The position numbers were made by a program, and so were the translations under genes. Positions 1 to 9,126 of a stretch of 64,000 nt of DNA are shown piece after piece. This DNA is from Verrucomicrobiota bacterium. Lineage in GTDB: Bacteria > Verrucomicrobiota > Verrucomicrobiia > Limisphaerales > J093. How positions within the stretch are numbered: the first letter of the stretch is position 1; each line of letters starts with the position of its first letter. Below the pieces are notes generated by a model. It searched no databases. It was not told the origin of the DNA and saw only the letters and a program-made list of their open reading frames with translations. The stretch covers positions 372,001-436,000 of the forward strand of contig JADJWF010000002.1 in assembly GCA_016716505.1 (NCBI GenBank), in the 5' to 3' direction.

Positions 1-963
1 GCGTCGGGGCTGTTCACGCTGGTGAACCTGGCGCTGCTGCTCACGTACAAGGACGTGCCGTCCGGGGCATCGAAAACCGAATCCGTCCTGCACGTGCTGG
101 GACGCACGATCGCGAACATTCTCGACGCCCGCCTGCTGGCCTGGCTGGCGATCATGTCGGGCTTCTGGATGATGATGTACCAGCTCTGGGACACCCAGCC
201 GAACTTCATTGCGGATTGGGTCAGCAGCCGGCCGATCGCCGAGGGACTGACCTGGCTGCCCAAACCGCTGTACGAAACACTGGTCGAGCAAACCCCGCGC
301 GGGCCGATGATCCCGCAGCAGGTGCTCCTAAGCGCCAATGCGTTTTTCATTATTCTCGGTGTGATTCCCGCCGCGTGGCTCACGCGCAAGATGCGCACGC
401 TGGAGGCCATGTTGATCGGGATGTTTCTCGCGACGGCGGGAGTCCTGGTCGCCGGCTGGACCCAGAGCGCGTGGATCCTCGTGTTGGGCATCCTGTTCTT
501 CTCGATGGGCGAGATGACCACGGGCCCCAAAAAGAACGAGTACCTCGGCCTCATCGCGCCACCGGGCAAAAAGGGGCTCTACCTCGGCTACGTGAACATC
601 CCGGTGGGCGTCGGGGTGTACATCGGCTCCATGGTCTCCGGTTACGTGTACGGTCACTACGGCGAAAAAGCCGTTCTCGCGCTGAAACACCTGGCGAAAC
701 TCGATGCCTTCGGACGCGGCCATCAATGGGACGGCCAGGTGGCCACGCTCGAAGCCACGCTCGGCATCACCCGGATGGAGGCGATGGAGCATCTGCAGAC
801 CATCACGGGTCTGGACGCGACCGCCGCCACCAAGCTGCTCTGGGACACCTACTCACCCCACGTCCACGTCTGGGTGCCGTTCGGGGTGATTGGCGTGCTG
901 TCGGCGGTGGCCCTGTGGATATTTGGCCGCATGGCCAAACGATGGAGCGACATGAACGCGTAA
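1..963 (+). CDS. MFS transporter, 3' part (gene begins before the window)
   Basis: The reading frame is open from base 1 to the TAA at 961-963, so this is the C-terminal ~320 residues of a larger inner-membrane permease. A GTG at 22 is in frame but is probably not the true start, because the hydrophobic sequence continues upstream. Visible features are alternating hydrophobic helices, a loop 'LTRKMRTLEA' typical of the MFS cytoplasmic Arg/Lys loop, and 'FFSMGEMTTGPKKNEYLG', which resembles the POT/PTR2 branch of proton-coupled peptide transporters. There is an insert of ~70 polar residues between the last helices. The superfamily is fairly sure; the substrate is unknown and POT assignment is an inference from motif style. 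Confidence 0.8.
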   Translation, partial: ASGLFTLVNLALLLTYKDVPSGASKTESVLHVLGRTIANILDARLLAWLAIMSGFWMMMYQLWDTQPNFIADWVSSRPIAEGLTWLPKPLYETLVEQTPRGPMIPQQVLLSANAFFIILGVIPAAWLTRKMRTLEAMLIGMFLATAGVLVAGWTQSAWILVLGILFFSMGEMTTGPKKNEYLGLIAPPGKKGLYLGYVNIPVGVGVYIGSMVSGYVYGHYGEKAVLALKHLAKLDAFGRGHQWDGQVATLEATLGITRMEAMEHLQTITGLDATAATKLLWDTYSPHVHVWVPFGVIGVLSAVALWIFGRMAKRWSDMNA

Positions 964-997
964 GCCGGCGCTGCCCGCTCCGAAAAGTACCCTCTTC

Positions 998-1537
998 TCA
1001 GCCCGGCTCGCGCCGGTGGCGTCCCCGGCGGAAGCCCAGCCATCCGCCCACGCCCGCAGTGGCCGTTGAGGGAAGCACGCCGGTCAAATAGTCGCGCGCC
1101 TCGTCGGCCTCCTGTTCCACCCACGCCGCGCCCGATCGAAACTTTTCCTCCGTTGCTGACGAGTCCCAGCCCAGGTACTTGCCCACACCGAGCGCCATGA
1201 TGACCAAGGCCGTCAACGCCACCGCCAGGCGAAGGAACCGCCGGAACAACCATCCCAGGAAAAAGCCGCCCACATAGCTGGCACTCCAACGAACGTAAGC
1301 CGGCAGCGGTCGGCTGAAGTCCCAGCCCGGCGCGGGTGCAGACTCGACCGAGCGCGTGTCGGCCACGGCGCCGGACACCGGTTCACGCGCCGGAGCTACA
1401 TCACGCAACCACCATCCGACACCAAGCAAGGTGACCAGCACGGCGATGCGGACCGTTTTGGCGCGCCACGGACCTTCGCCCCACGCCGCCGCCGGGCCAA
1501 CGATTGAGCCAAAGAGACGCGAGAGGGACGGCCTCAT
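998..1537 (-). CDS. Small FUN14-like membrane protein
   Basis: A 179-aa protein. A longer frame extends upstream to 1792, but that part lies antisense inside the L,D-transpeptidase gene, so I chose the ATG at 1535-1537. An N-terminal hydrophobic segment ('KTVRIAVLVTLLGVGWWL') is followed by a Pro/Ala/Ser stretch. Two adjacent hydrophobic segments around 'GGFFLGWLFRRFLRLAVALT' and 'VIMALGVGKYLG' then resemble the FUN14 fold of small Gly-rich membrane proteins. The C-terminus is Gly/Arg-rich. It follows the transpeptidase gene by 37 nt in the same direction and probably shares its transcript. Function is unknown in bacteria; the FUN14 call is tentative. Confidence 0.6.
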   Translation of the reverse strand: MRPSLSRLFGSIVGPAAAWGEGPWRAKTVRIAVLVTLLGVGWWLRDVAPAREPVSGAVADTRSVESAPAPGWDFSRPLPAYVRWSASYVGGFFLGWLFRRFLRLAVALTALVIMALGVGKYLGWDSSATEEKFRSGAAWVEQEADEARDYLTGVLPSTATAGVGGWLGFRRGRHRREPG

Positions 1538-1574
1538 GCGAGAAAAACGGCAACGGGAGAAGGTACCTCGCGGT

Positions 1575-2138
1575 TCATGGCTCGATCCAGACCAGCGTGC
1601 CAACGGGCAACCGGTCGTACAGCGGCAGCAGGTCCGCGGCCGACAGGTGGATGCAGCCGCGTGAAGCCGGACGACCCAATGTGGGTTCATCGGCCAGCCC
1701 GTGGATGTAGATGTAGCGCGCGAAGGTGTCCACGTCGCCACCCCGGTTGAAACCGGGCTCCAACCCTTCGAGCCAGAAGATGCGGTGGGCAATGGGGGCC
1801 GTCGGCTGCCCCTGCCAGGTGAAGCCTGTCAGGCGCCGGTTGCGAAAGACCGCTCCAATCGGCCACCCGCCGCCAATCTTCTCGGCGATCCGGTGAAGGC
1901 CCAGCGGCGTCCGGTTCGTGTCGCGCACCTGCCCGGTGCCAAATCGCGACGTGGAAACTCGAAAACGCCGGAGCCAGCGATAGGCCGGCCAACGCCCCGC
2001 CACCGCCGCAAACCGCCGGTAAAGGTCCATCCGCTGCGCGTGGACGTTGCAAACCAGCAGCCAGGGGCTGAACCGCACACCGCGCCGCGCGCAGGCGAGA
2101 AGGAACGCGAGAGGAGGATGCTGCACCGCAGACGGCAT
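1575..2138 (-). CDS. L,D-transpeptidase (YkuD family)
   Basis: A 187-aa YkuD-domain protein expected to form 3-3 peptidoglycan crosslinks or attach proteins to peptidoglycan. The catalytic block is clear near the C-terminus: 'YIYIHG' gives the first His, then 'LGRPASRGCIHL' gives the S-x-G-C-x-H nucleophile motif. 'NRTPLGLHRIAEKIGGGWP' is the typical substrate-loop region. The ATG at 2136-2138 abuts the argA stop codon (TAG at 2139-2141) with no gap, so translation is probably coupled. I see no confident signal peptide, which is odd for a periplasmic enzyme; a hydrophobic stretch 'LAFLLACARRG' near the N-terminus may serve. Pairing with argA may be only positional. Confidence 0.88.
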   Translation of the reverse strand: MPSAVQHPPLAFLLACARRGVRFSPWLLVCNVHAQRMDLYRRFAAVAGRWPAYRWLRRFRVSTSRFGTGQVRDTNRTPLGLHRIAEKIGGGWPIGAVFRNRRLTGFTWQGQPTAPIAHRIFWLEGLEPGFNRGGDVDTFARYIYIHGLADEPTLGRPASRGCIHLSAADLLPLYDRLPVGTLVWIEP

Positions 2139-3419
2139 CTACTTCAGGCGCTTGATCAGAATCTTGGAGTGCCGTCCGCTCTGCTCGTACTTTTCGCGTC
2201 GCGCCGGCGGCAGATCATCGGGCGTGCCCTCCTGGAAGCCGCCCTTCGACTGGAAGTAAGTGAACGCCTGCGTGGACAGGGCCACCAGCGAATCGAGACC
2301 CAGTTCGCGCGCCTTGCTCTCGGCGAACTGAATCAACTTGCGGCCGATACCCTGGTTTTCGTGCGACGCCTTCACGTACAAGCAGGCGAGCTCGCCCATC
2401 CGCTGGTCCGGATACGGATGCAGCGCCACACAGCCCACGGTGTTCTTGTCGGTCTCGAAGATGTAGTAATCGCCCAACTGCTTCTCGACGCTCGCCCGGG
2501 TGCGCCGCACCAGTTCCTCGCTTTCCACCGAGGGCTGAATGAGCTTGAGGATCGCCGGCACGTCCTTCTTCAGCGCCCGGCGGATTTGCTGGTATTCGTT
2601 GGCGTAAATCAGGGTGCCGATCCCCTCGTTGGAAAACACCTCGGTTAGGAGCGCCTCGTCCACACGGCCGTTGATCACATGCACACGGGGCACGCCCGCC
2701 TTGCACGCCGCGGCCGCATGAATCGCCTTGGACAAGGCCTCGGGCGGGAATTCGTCCCGGTTGCGGGCGAGCACCTCAGCCAGATCGCTGGCGAGCACCT
2801 GCCGGAACAGACGGCCCTGCCGAAAGATCCCGTCGTAAGTGGTCACGAAGATCACCTTCACCGCCTTGAGTGCCTCCGCCACCGCCACTGCCACTCCGTC
2901 CGAGTTCACGCGGTAGGTGCGTCCTTCCCCGTCGAACCCGAGCGGCGGGATGACCGGAATGATGCCCTGCTGGAGCAGGGTTTGAAGCAGATCCACGTCC
3001 ACGCGCTCCACCTTGCCCGTCAACTGGTGATCCACCCCGCCCAAGATCCCCATCGGGTGCGCCGTGATGGCGTTGGGGCAGGCGGCGCGGAGGTCGTGAA
3101 TGGCCAGCCCTTCAAGGATCTCGTGGGTCAGCCGGTTCGAAGCCGTGAGCGCCAGCTTGAGTGTCTCCGCGTCGGTGATACCGGTGCCATCGGTGTCTGA
3201 CGGGGTGACGTTTCGTTCCGCCGCGAGCGCGCGGATCTGGGCGGAGGCGCCATGGACCAGCGTCACGCGGATGTTCAGCGAGCGCAGCACGGCGATATCG
3301 AGCAGGATGTTGGCGAAGTTGTCGTCGGTCACAATCGCCCCATCCACCGCGATGACAAAGGTCTTGTCGCGGAAGCGCGGGACGTACTGCAGGATGCCTC
3401 GAAGGTCGGTTGGTTTCAC
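2139..3419 (-). CDS. argA: Amino-acid N-acetyltransferase (N-acetylglutamate synthase)
   Basis: A 426-aa protein with the classical two-domain ArgA layout. An N-terminal amino-acid-kinase fold (residues ~1-290) contains 'FVIAVDGAIVTDD', 'VTLVHGASAQIR' and 'VNSDGVAVAVAEALKA'. A C-terminal GNAT acetyltransferase domain (~290-426) contains the acetyl-CoA loop 'ENQGIGRKLIQFAESKARE'. It makes N-acetylglutamate from glutamate and acetyl-CoA, the first step of arginine synthesis, in the cytoplasm. Length and order match the bacterial family. It is the first gene of a minus-strand run (argA, L,D-transpeptidase, FUN14-like). The start ATG is followed closely by conserved sequence, so the N-terminus is well placed. 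Confidence 0.93.
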   Translation of the reverse strand: MKPTDLRGILQYVPRFRDKTFVIAVDGAIVTDDNFANILLDIAVLRSLNIRVTLVHGASAQIRALAAERNVTPSDTDGTGITDAETLKLALTASNRLTHEILEGLAIHDLRAACPNAITAHPMGILGGVDHQLTGKVERVDVDLLQTLLQQGIIPVIPPLGFDGEGRTYRVNSDGVAVAVAEALKAVKVIFVTTYDGIFRQGRLFRQVLASDLAEVLARNRDEFPPEALSKAIHAAAACKAGVPRVHVINGRVDEALLTEVFSNEGIGTLIYANEYQQIRRALKKDVPAILKLIQPSVESEELVRRTRASVEKQLGDYYIFETDKNTVGCVALHPYPDQRMGELACLYVKASHENQGIGRKLIQFAESKARELGLDSLVALSTQAFTYFQSKGGFQEGTPDDLPPARREKYEQSGRHSKILIKRLK

Positions 3420-3524
3420 CTTGGGGAGCCTCGGACTCCGGCGAAATGAGTAGTGGCCCGGCGGCGCGGCGCAACGGATTTCTCAGCCGGGAACTACCAC
3501 ACTCCTTGCTCTTCAGACTTAACG

Positions 3525-5828
3525 CTACGGCTTGATGCTTCCACCCGGCGACTGGATCTCCGTTTCCTTGGCGATCGCGCGGAAAAACCGGACGACCCTT
3601 CCCGGATCTGGAATGAGTTGAAAGCTGAGATACCCGTTTGAGTCCGTTATTCCGGAATCTAAGGGCATCCAAGCCGTATCCACAGGGGTACCCGCCGACT
3701 CTAGGGAAACCATTTGTGCCGGGGGCCCGGCTATATCGAGCGTAATTCGGCCAGCGGGGCTGGAGCTTATTGTCAGCCGAATCCCCGGGCGGCTGGTCAC
3801 TTCCGTCAGCCCACGTCTCCTGCCCTTGGTGTCCACAGCCGTCAGCCTAAAAAGACTGCTGCACTGCTCTTTTGAAGCTTCGGCTTCCATCCGGTAAGTA
3901 GTCGGTCTTCCGGCCTGACCGCTGCTCGGAATCAATCGAGGGGTCACCGGTGTCCAGTCGAGCATCCCCGGAAGCCGCCTTTCAACGACGAATCCCAATA
4001 CCTCGGTCTCGAGGAGAGTTCGCCATTCGAAAAAGAATCTTCCGCCCAACTCCGAAACGCGGAAGAAGTCCAAGCTCGCTGCTGTCGGAGTGGGTGGGTT
4101 CAATCGAACCGAAACCAGTTCGATGCCCCGAGACAAGCCCAGATTGCGGCTGTACTTCTTCTCTTCGGGACCGGTCCAGTGTTCGTGAACTCCAAGACTC
4201 TCCGGAATCACTCGTGAGCGATTAGGATCATACAACGTACCCGAAGGTGCCGCCGAGAGCAGAGCAGCCTCATGCAGGTAGTCCTCCTGTCCTCCTTGAA
4301 GGCTACCTGCCTCTTGGGTTCCTCCCGTAACCACGCGAGGCCATTCATTGAGGAGAAAATCGTGCGCTACGGAATCAATGGCAACCGGGTCTTGCGACGC
4401 AAAAAGACTCGCCGGCCAATGTGGCTGTCCGGTTTCCGGATCGGGCAATGAGTTCCACTTTGATGGTCGTGATTCAGCGTAGTACCCTCCGTAAAGCCCA
4501 TCTATGAGATTCAAAATGACTTTCCCACCGAGATGGTCGTGAGCCATCAGGTCAACAATCGCCCGGTATTTGCCCTTGCCGGGCGACAATCCTTGGTTGG
4601 GAAGACTTAGGTGTAGGTCGTAAAATCCGGCATTTCCTTCATTTCGCATTTGCCCGTTTGGGAGACGGATCAGGGCGCCGTAGAAATTCTTCCCGCACAA
4701 CGTAATTCCCGAGGAATGGCCCTTCAGCACCGCGAGGTTGATCACGTAGTCAGCCTCGGAGAACATGGTCGGAACGAAGTCTTGAGTCTTACCCAAAGCG
4801 GCTGAGGTGCTCCAATGAACCGGTATTTCCGAAAATTCAGCGCGGGTAAGCCCCGGACCGCCAATGTTGTCCACGTACCTCACGTGGGGAAACTCTTCTT
4901 TCAGGTACGAAAGGTAACAGGCAGGCCATATTGCCGTCGTGTCTCCGACCGATATGCTTTCCTGCGGAATTCCAACTGACCAGACCAAGTTCCTGAGAAC
5001 CGCTCGAATCACTTGCGGCGCCACGTCCACATGGTTGGGATAACGGGTCTTCTCGCGGGTTATCGGATCGACCCACGGTGGTTGACCTTTGTATCCAGCC
5101 CAACAGGTCACCAAATTTGGCTTGATTGCCACTTTCTCTCCGTCTGCGTATCCCCGGTCACCTCTGCCGCGCGTACTGTTGAAATGCTGAAAAAGGCTTT
5201 GCCAAGCGCTCGCGTCGGAATCGTTCCCTGTTAAGCGCTTCACAGCCTCCGAAACCATTCGGTCAACTGTCCCTTGATCAGTGCATTCCGGGGAATACCA
5301 GTTTTGCGCAGAGTCTGGCCCCTCCCAACTCGTGGCCTGAGGCGCATGCACCCAGACCACACGACCCGGGAAAATTCCTTTCCCATCGCCGACAGGACCG
5401 TGTGCCTGCGGTAGGGAAGCGTTTACCTCCGACCGAAGTGCGGGTCGCAGAACGACCAAGGCAGCCACTAGGGCTACTGCGGCACAAACGGCGGACAGCA
5501 ACCAATTCCCCCGCGCGGCAAGCGCCTTTGCCCATCGTCGCGCCTGGAACCAAGTAACTAGTGCCGCTGCCCATGCTACGAACGCAGCCGCAAATGGCGC
5601 CGCCGCCCGCTGACAGGGATAGACCGCGCGGCTCGGCTTGGGAACGACACGAACGAGGAACCAGATTAGCGAAATTGCGCCCACCACCGGCAAAAGCCAA
5701 CCCGGCCAGCGGCGCGTAGCCTTCAGATGGCTCCGACGGCAGCACGGAAACATTCTTCGACCGGATTCGCCCACCACGTGCTGTCCTCCACTTTTGACGT
5801 GAATGCTCATGTTTTGAGGTTTCTCCAA
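3525..5828 (-). CDS. DUF362-domain membrane-anchored protein
   Basis: A 767-aa protein. Three hydrophobic helices lie near the N-terminus ('WLLPVVGAISLIWFLVRVV', 'FAAAFVAWAAALVTWF', 'LLSAVCAAVALVAALVVL'), followed by a large soluble part, probably periplasmic. This carries DUF362 hallmarks: 'VAIKPNLVT' and 'VINLAVLKGHSSGITLCGK', then 'DPVAIDSVAHDFL'. The last ~170 residues form a beta-rich module ending 'VVRFFRAIAK', similar to tails of other secreted proteins in this window. DUF362 proteins are often annotated as iron-sulfur or redox-associated, but I see no CxxCxxC ferredoxin motif, so no reaction is claimed. By eye the gene is less G+C-rich than its neighbours, which could mean recent acquisition. 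An alternative ATG lies six codons in. Confidence 0.82.
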   Translation of the reverse strand: MEKPQNMSIHVKSGGQHVVGESGRRMFPCCRRSHLKATRRWPGWLLPVVGAISLIWFLVRVVPKPSRAVYPCQRAAAPFAAAFVAWAAALVTWFQARRWAKALAARGNWLLSAVCAAVALVAALVVLRPALRSEVNASLPQAHGPVGDGKGIFPGRVVWVHAPQATSWEGPDSAQNWYSPECTDQGTVDRMVSEAVKRLTGNDSDASAWQSLFQHFNSTRGRGDRGYADGEKVAIKPNLVTCWAGYKGQPPWVDPITREKTRYPNHVDVAPQVIRAVLRNLVWSVGIPQESISVGDTTAIWPACYLSYLKEEFPHVRYVDNIGGPGLTRAEFSEIPVHWSTSAALGKTQDFVPTMFSEADYVINLAVLKGHSSGITLCGKNFYGALIRLPNGQMRNEGNAGFYDLHLSLPNQGLSPGKGKYRAIVDLMAHDHLGGKVILNLIDGLYGGYYAESRPSKWNSLPDPETGQPHWPASLFASQDPVAIDSVAHDFLLNEWPRVVTGGTQEAGSLQGGQEDYLHEAALLSAAPSGTLYDPNRSRVIPESLGVHEHWTGPEEKKYSRNLGLSRGIELVSVRLNPPTPTAASLDFFRVSELGGRFFFEWRTLLETEVLGFVVERRLPGMLDWTPVTPRLIPSSGQAGRPTTYRMEAEASKEQCSSLFRLTAVDTKGRRRGLTEVTSRPGIRLTISSSPAGRITLDIAGPPAQMVSLESAGTPVDTAWMPLDSGITDSNGYLSFQLIPDPGRVVRFFRAIAKETEIQSPGGSIKP

Positions 5829-5967
5829 GATTTCACACCGTCCAGCCGCGGTCTAGGACTTTATTAACCTTCTGGCAGGCTACACGGTCGAGACGGTGGT
5901 TTCAATGCCTCTGCGAAGTCGTCAAATATTTTTACCCGCCGTCCTCCCACACCTTCGGACGCTCTTT

Positions 5968-7134
5968 TCAGCCCCGCCCCGCTTCCGCGCGCGCCCAGGC
6001 GTCCGCCGCGAGGATTTCGTCCAGCGACGGGTCGGCGGTCACTGGATGCGCGTCCATCACCCGCGCCACGGTTTCGCTGATTTGCGGGAAGCTGAGCTTT
6101 CCCTCACAAAACGCCTCAACCGCCACCTCGTTGGCGGCGTTCAGGACGGCCGGCAGGGTGCCACCCACCTCGCCGGCGCGTCGGGCCAGCCGCAGGGCGG
6201 GGAAACGTTCCACGTCCGGCGTCTCGAACGTCAGCGCACCCAGTTTCGCGAAGTCGGTTTGCACGCGCTCGCTGGGCACGCGATCCGGATACGTCAGGGC
6301 GTACTGGATCGGCAGGCACATGTCGGGGGTGGAAAGCTGGGCCAGCACCGAGCCGTCCACAAATTCCACCATCGAATGCACCACGCTTTGCGGATGCACG
6401 ACCACCTCCACGCGGTCCATGCCGATGCCGAACAGCCAGCGTGCCTCGATCATCTCGAGTCCCTTGTTGAACAGCGTGGCGGAATCAATCGTGATCTTCC
6501 GCCCCATCACCCACGAAGGGTGCTTCAAGGCCCGTTCCACGGTGATTTCACCGAAGCGTTCCTGCGGCCACTCCGCCGCGTCGCGAAACGGCCCGCCCGA
6601 GGCGGTCAGCCAGAGCCGCCGCACGCTTGCCACCGGTTTTCCATCCAGGCACTGAAAGATGGCCGAATGTTCGCTGTCCACGGCCAGCACCCGCACACCG
6701 TGCTTCTGCGCCTCGCGCATCACAATCTCGCCCGCCATGACGAGAATCTCCTTCGACGCGACGGCGATGTCCTTCCCCGCCCGGATCGCTGCCAGCGCGG
6801 GCCTCAAGCCGGCCGTGCCGACGATGGCGATCAACACAATGTCGGCCGAGGGCAAGGTGGCCAGTTCCAGCAACCCTTCGGCACCGGCGAGCACCCGCGG
6901 CCCGACACCGAAGAGCTTCCGGAGCTCCTCGGCCCCGGCGGGGTCGTTCAGCGAAATCGCCTCCGGTTCGAAACGGCGGGTTTGCTCCAGCAGCAGCGAC
7001 GCGTTGTTTCCCGCGGCCAGACCGACGATGCGGATCCGGTCCGGCAGGTCGTCCGCCACCTTCAGGGTGCTGGTGCCGATGGAGCCGGTGCTGCCGAGGA
7101 GGACGAGGTTCTTCACAAGCGCGGACCGTATCAA
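5968..7134 (-). CDS. dxr: 1-deoxy-D-xylulose 5-phosphate reductoisomerase
   Basis: A 388-aa, full-length DXR, the second enzyme of the MEP isoprenoid pathway (DXP plus NADPH to MEP). The NADPH-binding start 'NLVLLGSTGSIGTSTLKV' is textbook. 'ILVMAGEIV', 'VDSEHSAIFQCL' (metal and substrate residues), 'LTASGGPF', 'MGRKITIDSATLFNKGLE' and 'VVVHPQSVVHSMVEF' follow in the expected order. It lies 4 nt downstream of cdsA, so the two are almost certainly cotranscribed. The cdsA-dxr order is common in bacteria, often with an rseP-type protease next; none follows here. Confidence 0.96.
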   Translation of the reverse strand: MIRSALVKNLVLLGSTGSIGTSTLKVADDLPDRIRIVGLAAGNNASLLLEQTRRFEPEAISLNDPAGAEELRKLFGVGPRVLAGAEGLLELATLPSADIVLIAIVGTAGLRPALAAIRAGKDIAVASKEILVMAGEIVMREAQKHGVRVLAVDSEHSAIFQCLDGKPVASVRRLWLTASGGPFRDAAEWPQERFGEITVERALKHPSWVMGRKITIDSATLFNKGLEMIEARWLFGIGMDRVEVVVHPQSVVHSMVEFVDGSVLAQLSTPDMCLPIQYALTYPDRVPSERVQTDFAKLGALTFETPDVERFPALRLARRAGEVGGTLPAVLNAANEVAVEAFCEGKLSFPQISETVARVMDAHPVTADPSLDEILAADAWARAEAGRG

Positions 7135-7138
7135 CGCC

Positions 7139-8062
7139 TCACGGATGCGTCAAAACGTGGCGAAGGTAGAGGTACATCAGCGGCGCATTGAACAGAATGC
7201 TGTCCAACAGATCGAGAATACCGCCAATGCCCGGAAAAGTTCGCCCCGAATCTTTCATTCCCGCCTCACGCTTGAACAGCGACTCGATCAGGTCGCCAAT
7301 CACTGCGCCCAACCCGAGCACCAATCCCAGCACCAGCGCGTGCGGCATCGTCATGCCCACCAGTCGGTGGGCGCAAAGCGCTTCGAAGGCAAGGCTCGCC
7401 CCCACCGAAAAGGCAATCGCGCCGGCAAAGCCCTCCCACGTCTTTCCCGGGCTGATGCGGGGGATCATTTTGTGCCGCCCGACCAGCGAGCCGACCGAGT
7501 ACGCCCCCATGTCGCTGAACTTGGTAACCACCAAGAAATAGATGAGGTAGAACCGCCCATCCACGCCCGGGAAAAAGTTGATTTTCTGGATGAAGTTGAG
7601 CAGCCACGGCACGTACATGAGGCCCAGCAAAGTGGTGGAGATGGCCTGTAGTCCGTCCGCGTTGCGTTTCGAAAAGAACTGCCGCAAGCACAAGCCCAGA
7701 ACGAAGACGACCAGAAAGCCCGTTTCAAAATCGTTCGCCTTGGATGGCGCCAGCGGCTCGCCGCTGCCCCGGGGCGTGGCGAGGTAGGCGAAGGTTGCCG
7801 CCATGAGCACCAACCCCGCCACCATGCCCAGGGCCTTGAAGCAGACCAGCCCCCGCTTGGCGACCAGGTTGTAGAATTCCGCCAGCCCCGTTCCTGCCAG
7901 CACCAGCATCACCAGCAGGAAGAAGGCGTTGCTGAGAACTGGGTGGGGGGAGAAGAGCGCGGCCACCACCACCGTCCACAACACCAGCGAACTCGCCAAC
8001 CGACGGAGGAAGACCCCCGCGCGCGATGGCGAGGCCGGACCCGATGGGGCGCCTGCGGACAT
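7139..8062 (-). CDS. cdsA: Phosphatidate cytidylyltransferase
   Basis: A 307-aa integral membrane enzyme that makes CDP-diacylglycerol from phosphatidate and CTP, the branch point of phospholipid synthesis. The CDP-DAG synthase signature is present near the C-terminus: 'GDLIESLFKREAGMKDSG' followed by 'PGIGGILDLLDSILF'. Upstream is the conserved 'SDMGAYSVGSLVGRHKMIP' and 'SPGKTWEGFAGA'. Several transmembrane helices lie between. The gene starts at the ATG at 8060-8062, back-to-back with the plus-strand amidase at 8164, leaving about 100 bp for two divergent promoters. It is the first gene of the cdsA-dxr unit. Confidence 0.95.
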   Translation of the reverse strand: MSAGAPSGPASPSRAGVFLRRLASSLVLWTVVVAALFSPHPVLSNAFFLLVMLVLAGTGLAEFYNLVAKRGLVCFKALGMVAGLVLMAATFAYLATPRGSGEPLAPSKANDFETGFLVVFVLGLCLRQFFSKRNADGLQAISTTLLGLMYVPWLLNFIQKINFFPGVDGRFYLIYFLVVTKFSDMGAYSVGSLVGRHKMIPRISPGKTWEGFAGAIAFSVGASLAFEALCAHRLVGMTMPHALVLGLVLGLGAVIGDLIESLFKREAGMKDSGRTFPGIGGILDLLDSILFNAPLMYLYLRHVLTHP

Positions 8063-8163
8063 CGCGGGAGCAGATACCGGCGAACCCCGCGGGTGTCGAG
8101 GCTGGACTTGCGACCACCGCTTTTGCGATTTCCCTGAACGCCCGGTCGTTTCACCATCACCCC

Positions 8164-9024
8164 ATGAACGTGCCCACCACGCTGCAAGTCTCGTGCGTCC
8201 AGTTGCACTGGGCGCGTCCCCTGGCCCGGAATCTGGAACGCACCCTCCACTACATCCGTCTCGCCGCGGCTGAGGGCAGCCGGGTCGTTCTCTTCCCGGA
8301 AACCAGCCTCACGGGTTACTACTTTCCGGACGTGATTCGACTCGATCCCCGCGACGTTCAGGCCGCGCTCGACCGCACCTGCGAAGCCGCCGCCGAGGCT
8401 GGTCTGTGGGTCATCGCCGGCACTGCCCGGAAGACCGCGGATCGCCTGTTGAACCTGGCTCACGTCATCTCCCCCCGCGGCGAAATCGTCCACGAATACG
8501 CCAAAGTCCACCTCGCGGGCCGCGATGAGCAGCAGTACTGCCGGGGCGGCGACAAGCTTTCCCTGTTCGAGATTGACGGCATGCGCTGCACGCTGGCGAT
8601 CTGTCGCGACGGCCGGCATCCCGAGGCGTACCGCCTGCCCGCGATGCTGGGCGCCCAAATCCTCTTTCACCCCTCGTGCAGCTCCGATGAAGTGGAGGCA
8701 GTCGTCTGGAAACGCACCTCTGGCCGCGCGCAACAGCCCGTGGGACCTAACAGCCGCATGTTCCACTGCGTGGCGAACACGGTGGGCCAGTCGCCCGACG
8801 GCCGCCAAACCTCCAGCGGGCAGTCCTTCATCCGTGAGCCGAACGGCCTGCCGCTAGCCGAGGCGGGCTGGTACCAGGAGGAAATGATCACCGCCGTGTT
8901 GGACCTCGCCCGTGCGGACCGCAGCTACGCGCTCGACAGCCTGAACGATCCGCCCTTCCTGAAGCCGTACTGGGAACAGATGCTTCGCGCTGTGGAAGAA
9001 CGGGCCAATCGGCGGCCCGAATGA
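8164..9024 (+). CDS. Carbon-nitrogen hydrolase (nitrilase superfamily)
   Basis: A 286-aa cytoplasmic amidase or nitrilase-type hydrolase. The Glu-Lys-Cys triad is visible: 'VVLFPETSLTGYY' (Glu), 'VHEYAKVHL' (Lys) and 'CTLAICRDGRHPE' (Cys). Length and spacing match the family. The frame is open upstream to 8026, but that part overlaps the divergent cdsA start, so I take the ATG at 8164 ('MNVPTTLQVSCVQLHW'). The substrate cannot be told from the sequence; omega-amidase, carbamoylase and deaminated-glutathione amidase activities are all possible. It stands alone, with a palindrome-bearing intergenic region downstream. Confidence 0.85.
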   Translation: MNVPTTLQVSCVQLHWARPLARNLERTLHYIRLAAAEGSRVVLFPETSLTGYYFPDVIRLDPRDVQAALDRTCEAAAEAGLWVIAGTARKTADRLLNLAHVISPRGEIVHEYAKVHLAGRDEQQYCRGGDKLSLFEIDGMRCTLAICRDGRHPEAYRLPAMLGAQILFHPSCSSDEVEAVVWKRTSGRAQQPVGPNSRMFHCVANTVGQSPDGRQTSSGQSFIREPNGLPLAEAGWYQEEMITAVLDLARADRSYALDSLNDPPFLKPYWEQMLRAVEERANRRPE

Positions 9025-9126
9025 CGGTCCACAGCTCTCCTCCCGATCGCCGCTGATCCACCGCCACCGTGCGGCCGGCCCCGAACCGTGACGCGCTCCC
9101 GGGGCGTTAGAACGTGGCCAGAAACG

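Noticed and set aside
5896..7191. 431-codon open frame on the plus strand
   Set aside because: Antisense to dxr, which is certain; sequence looks like a complement translation.
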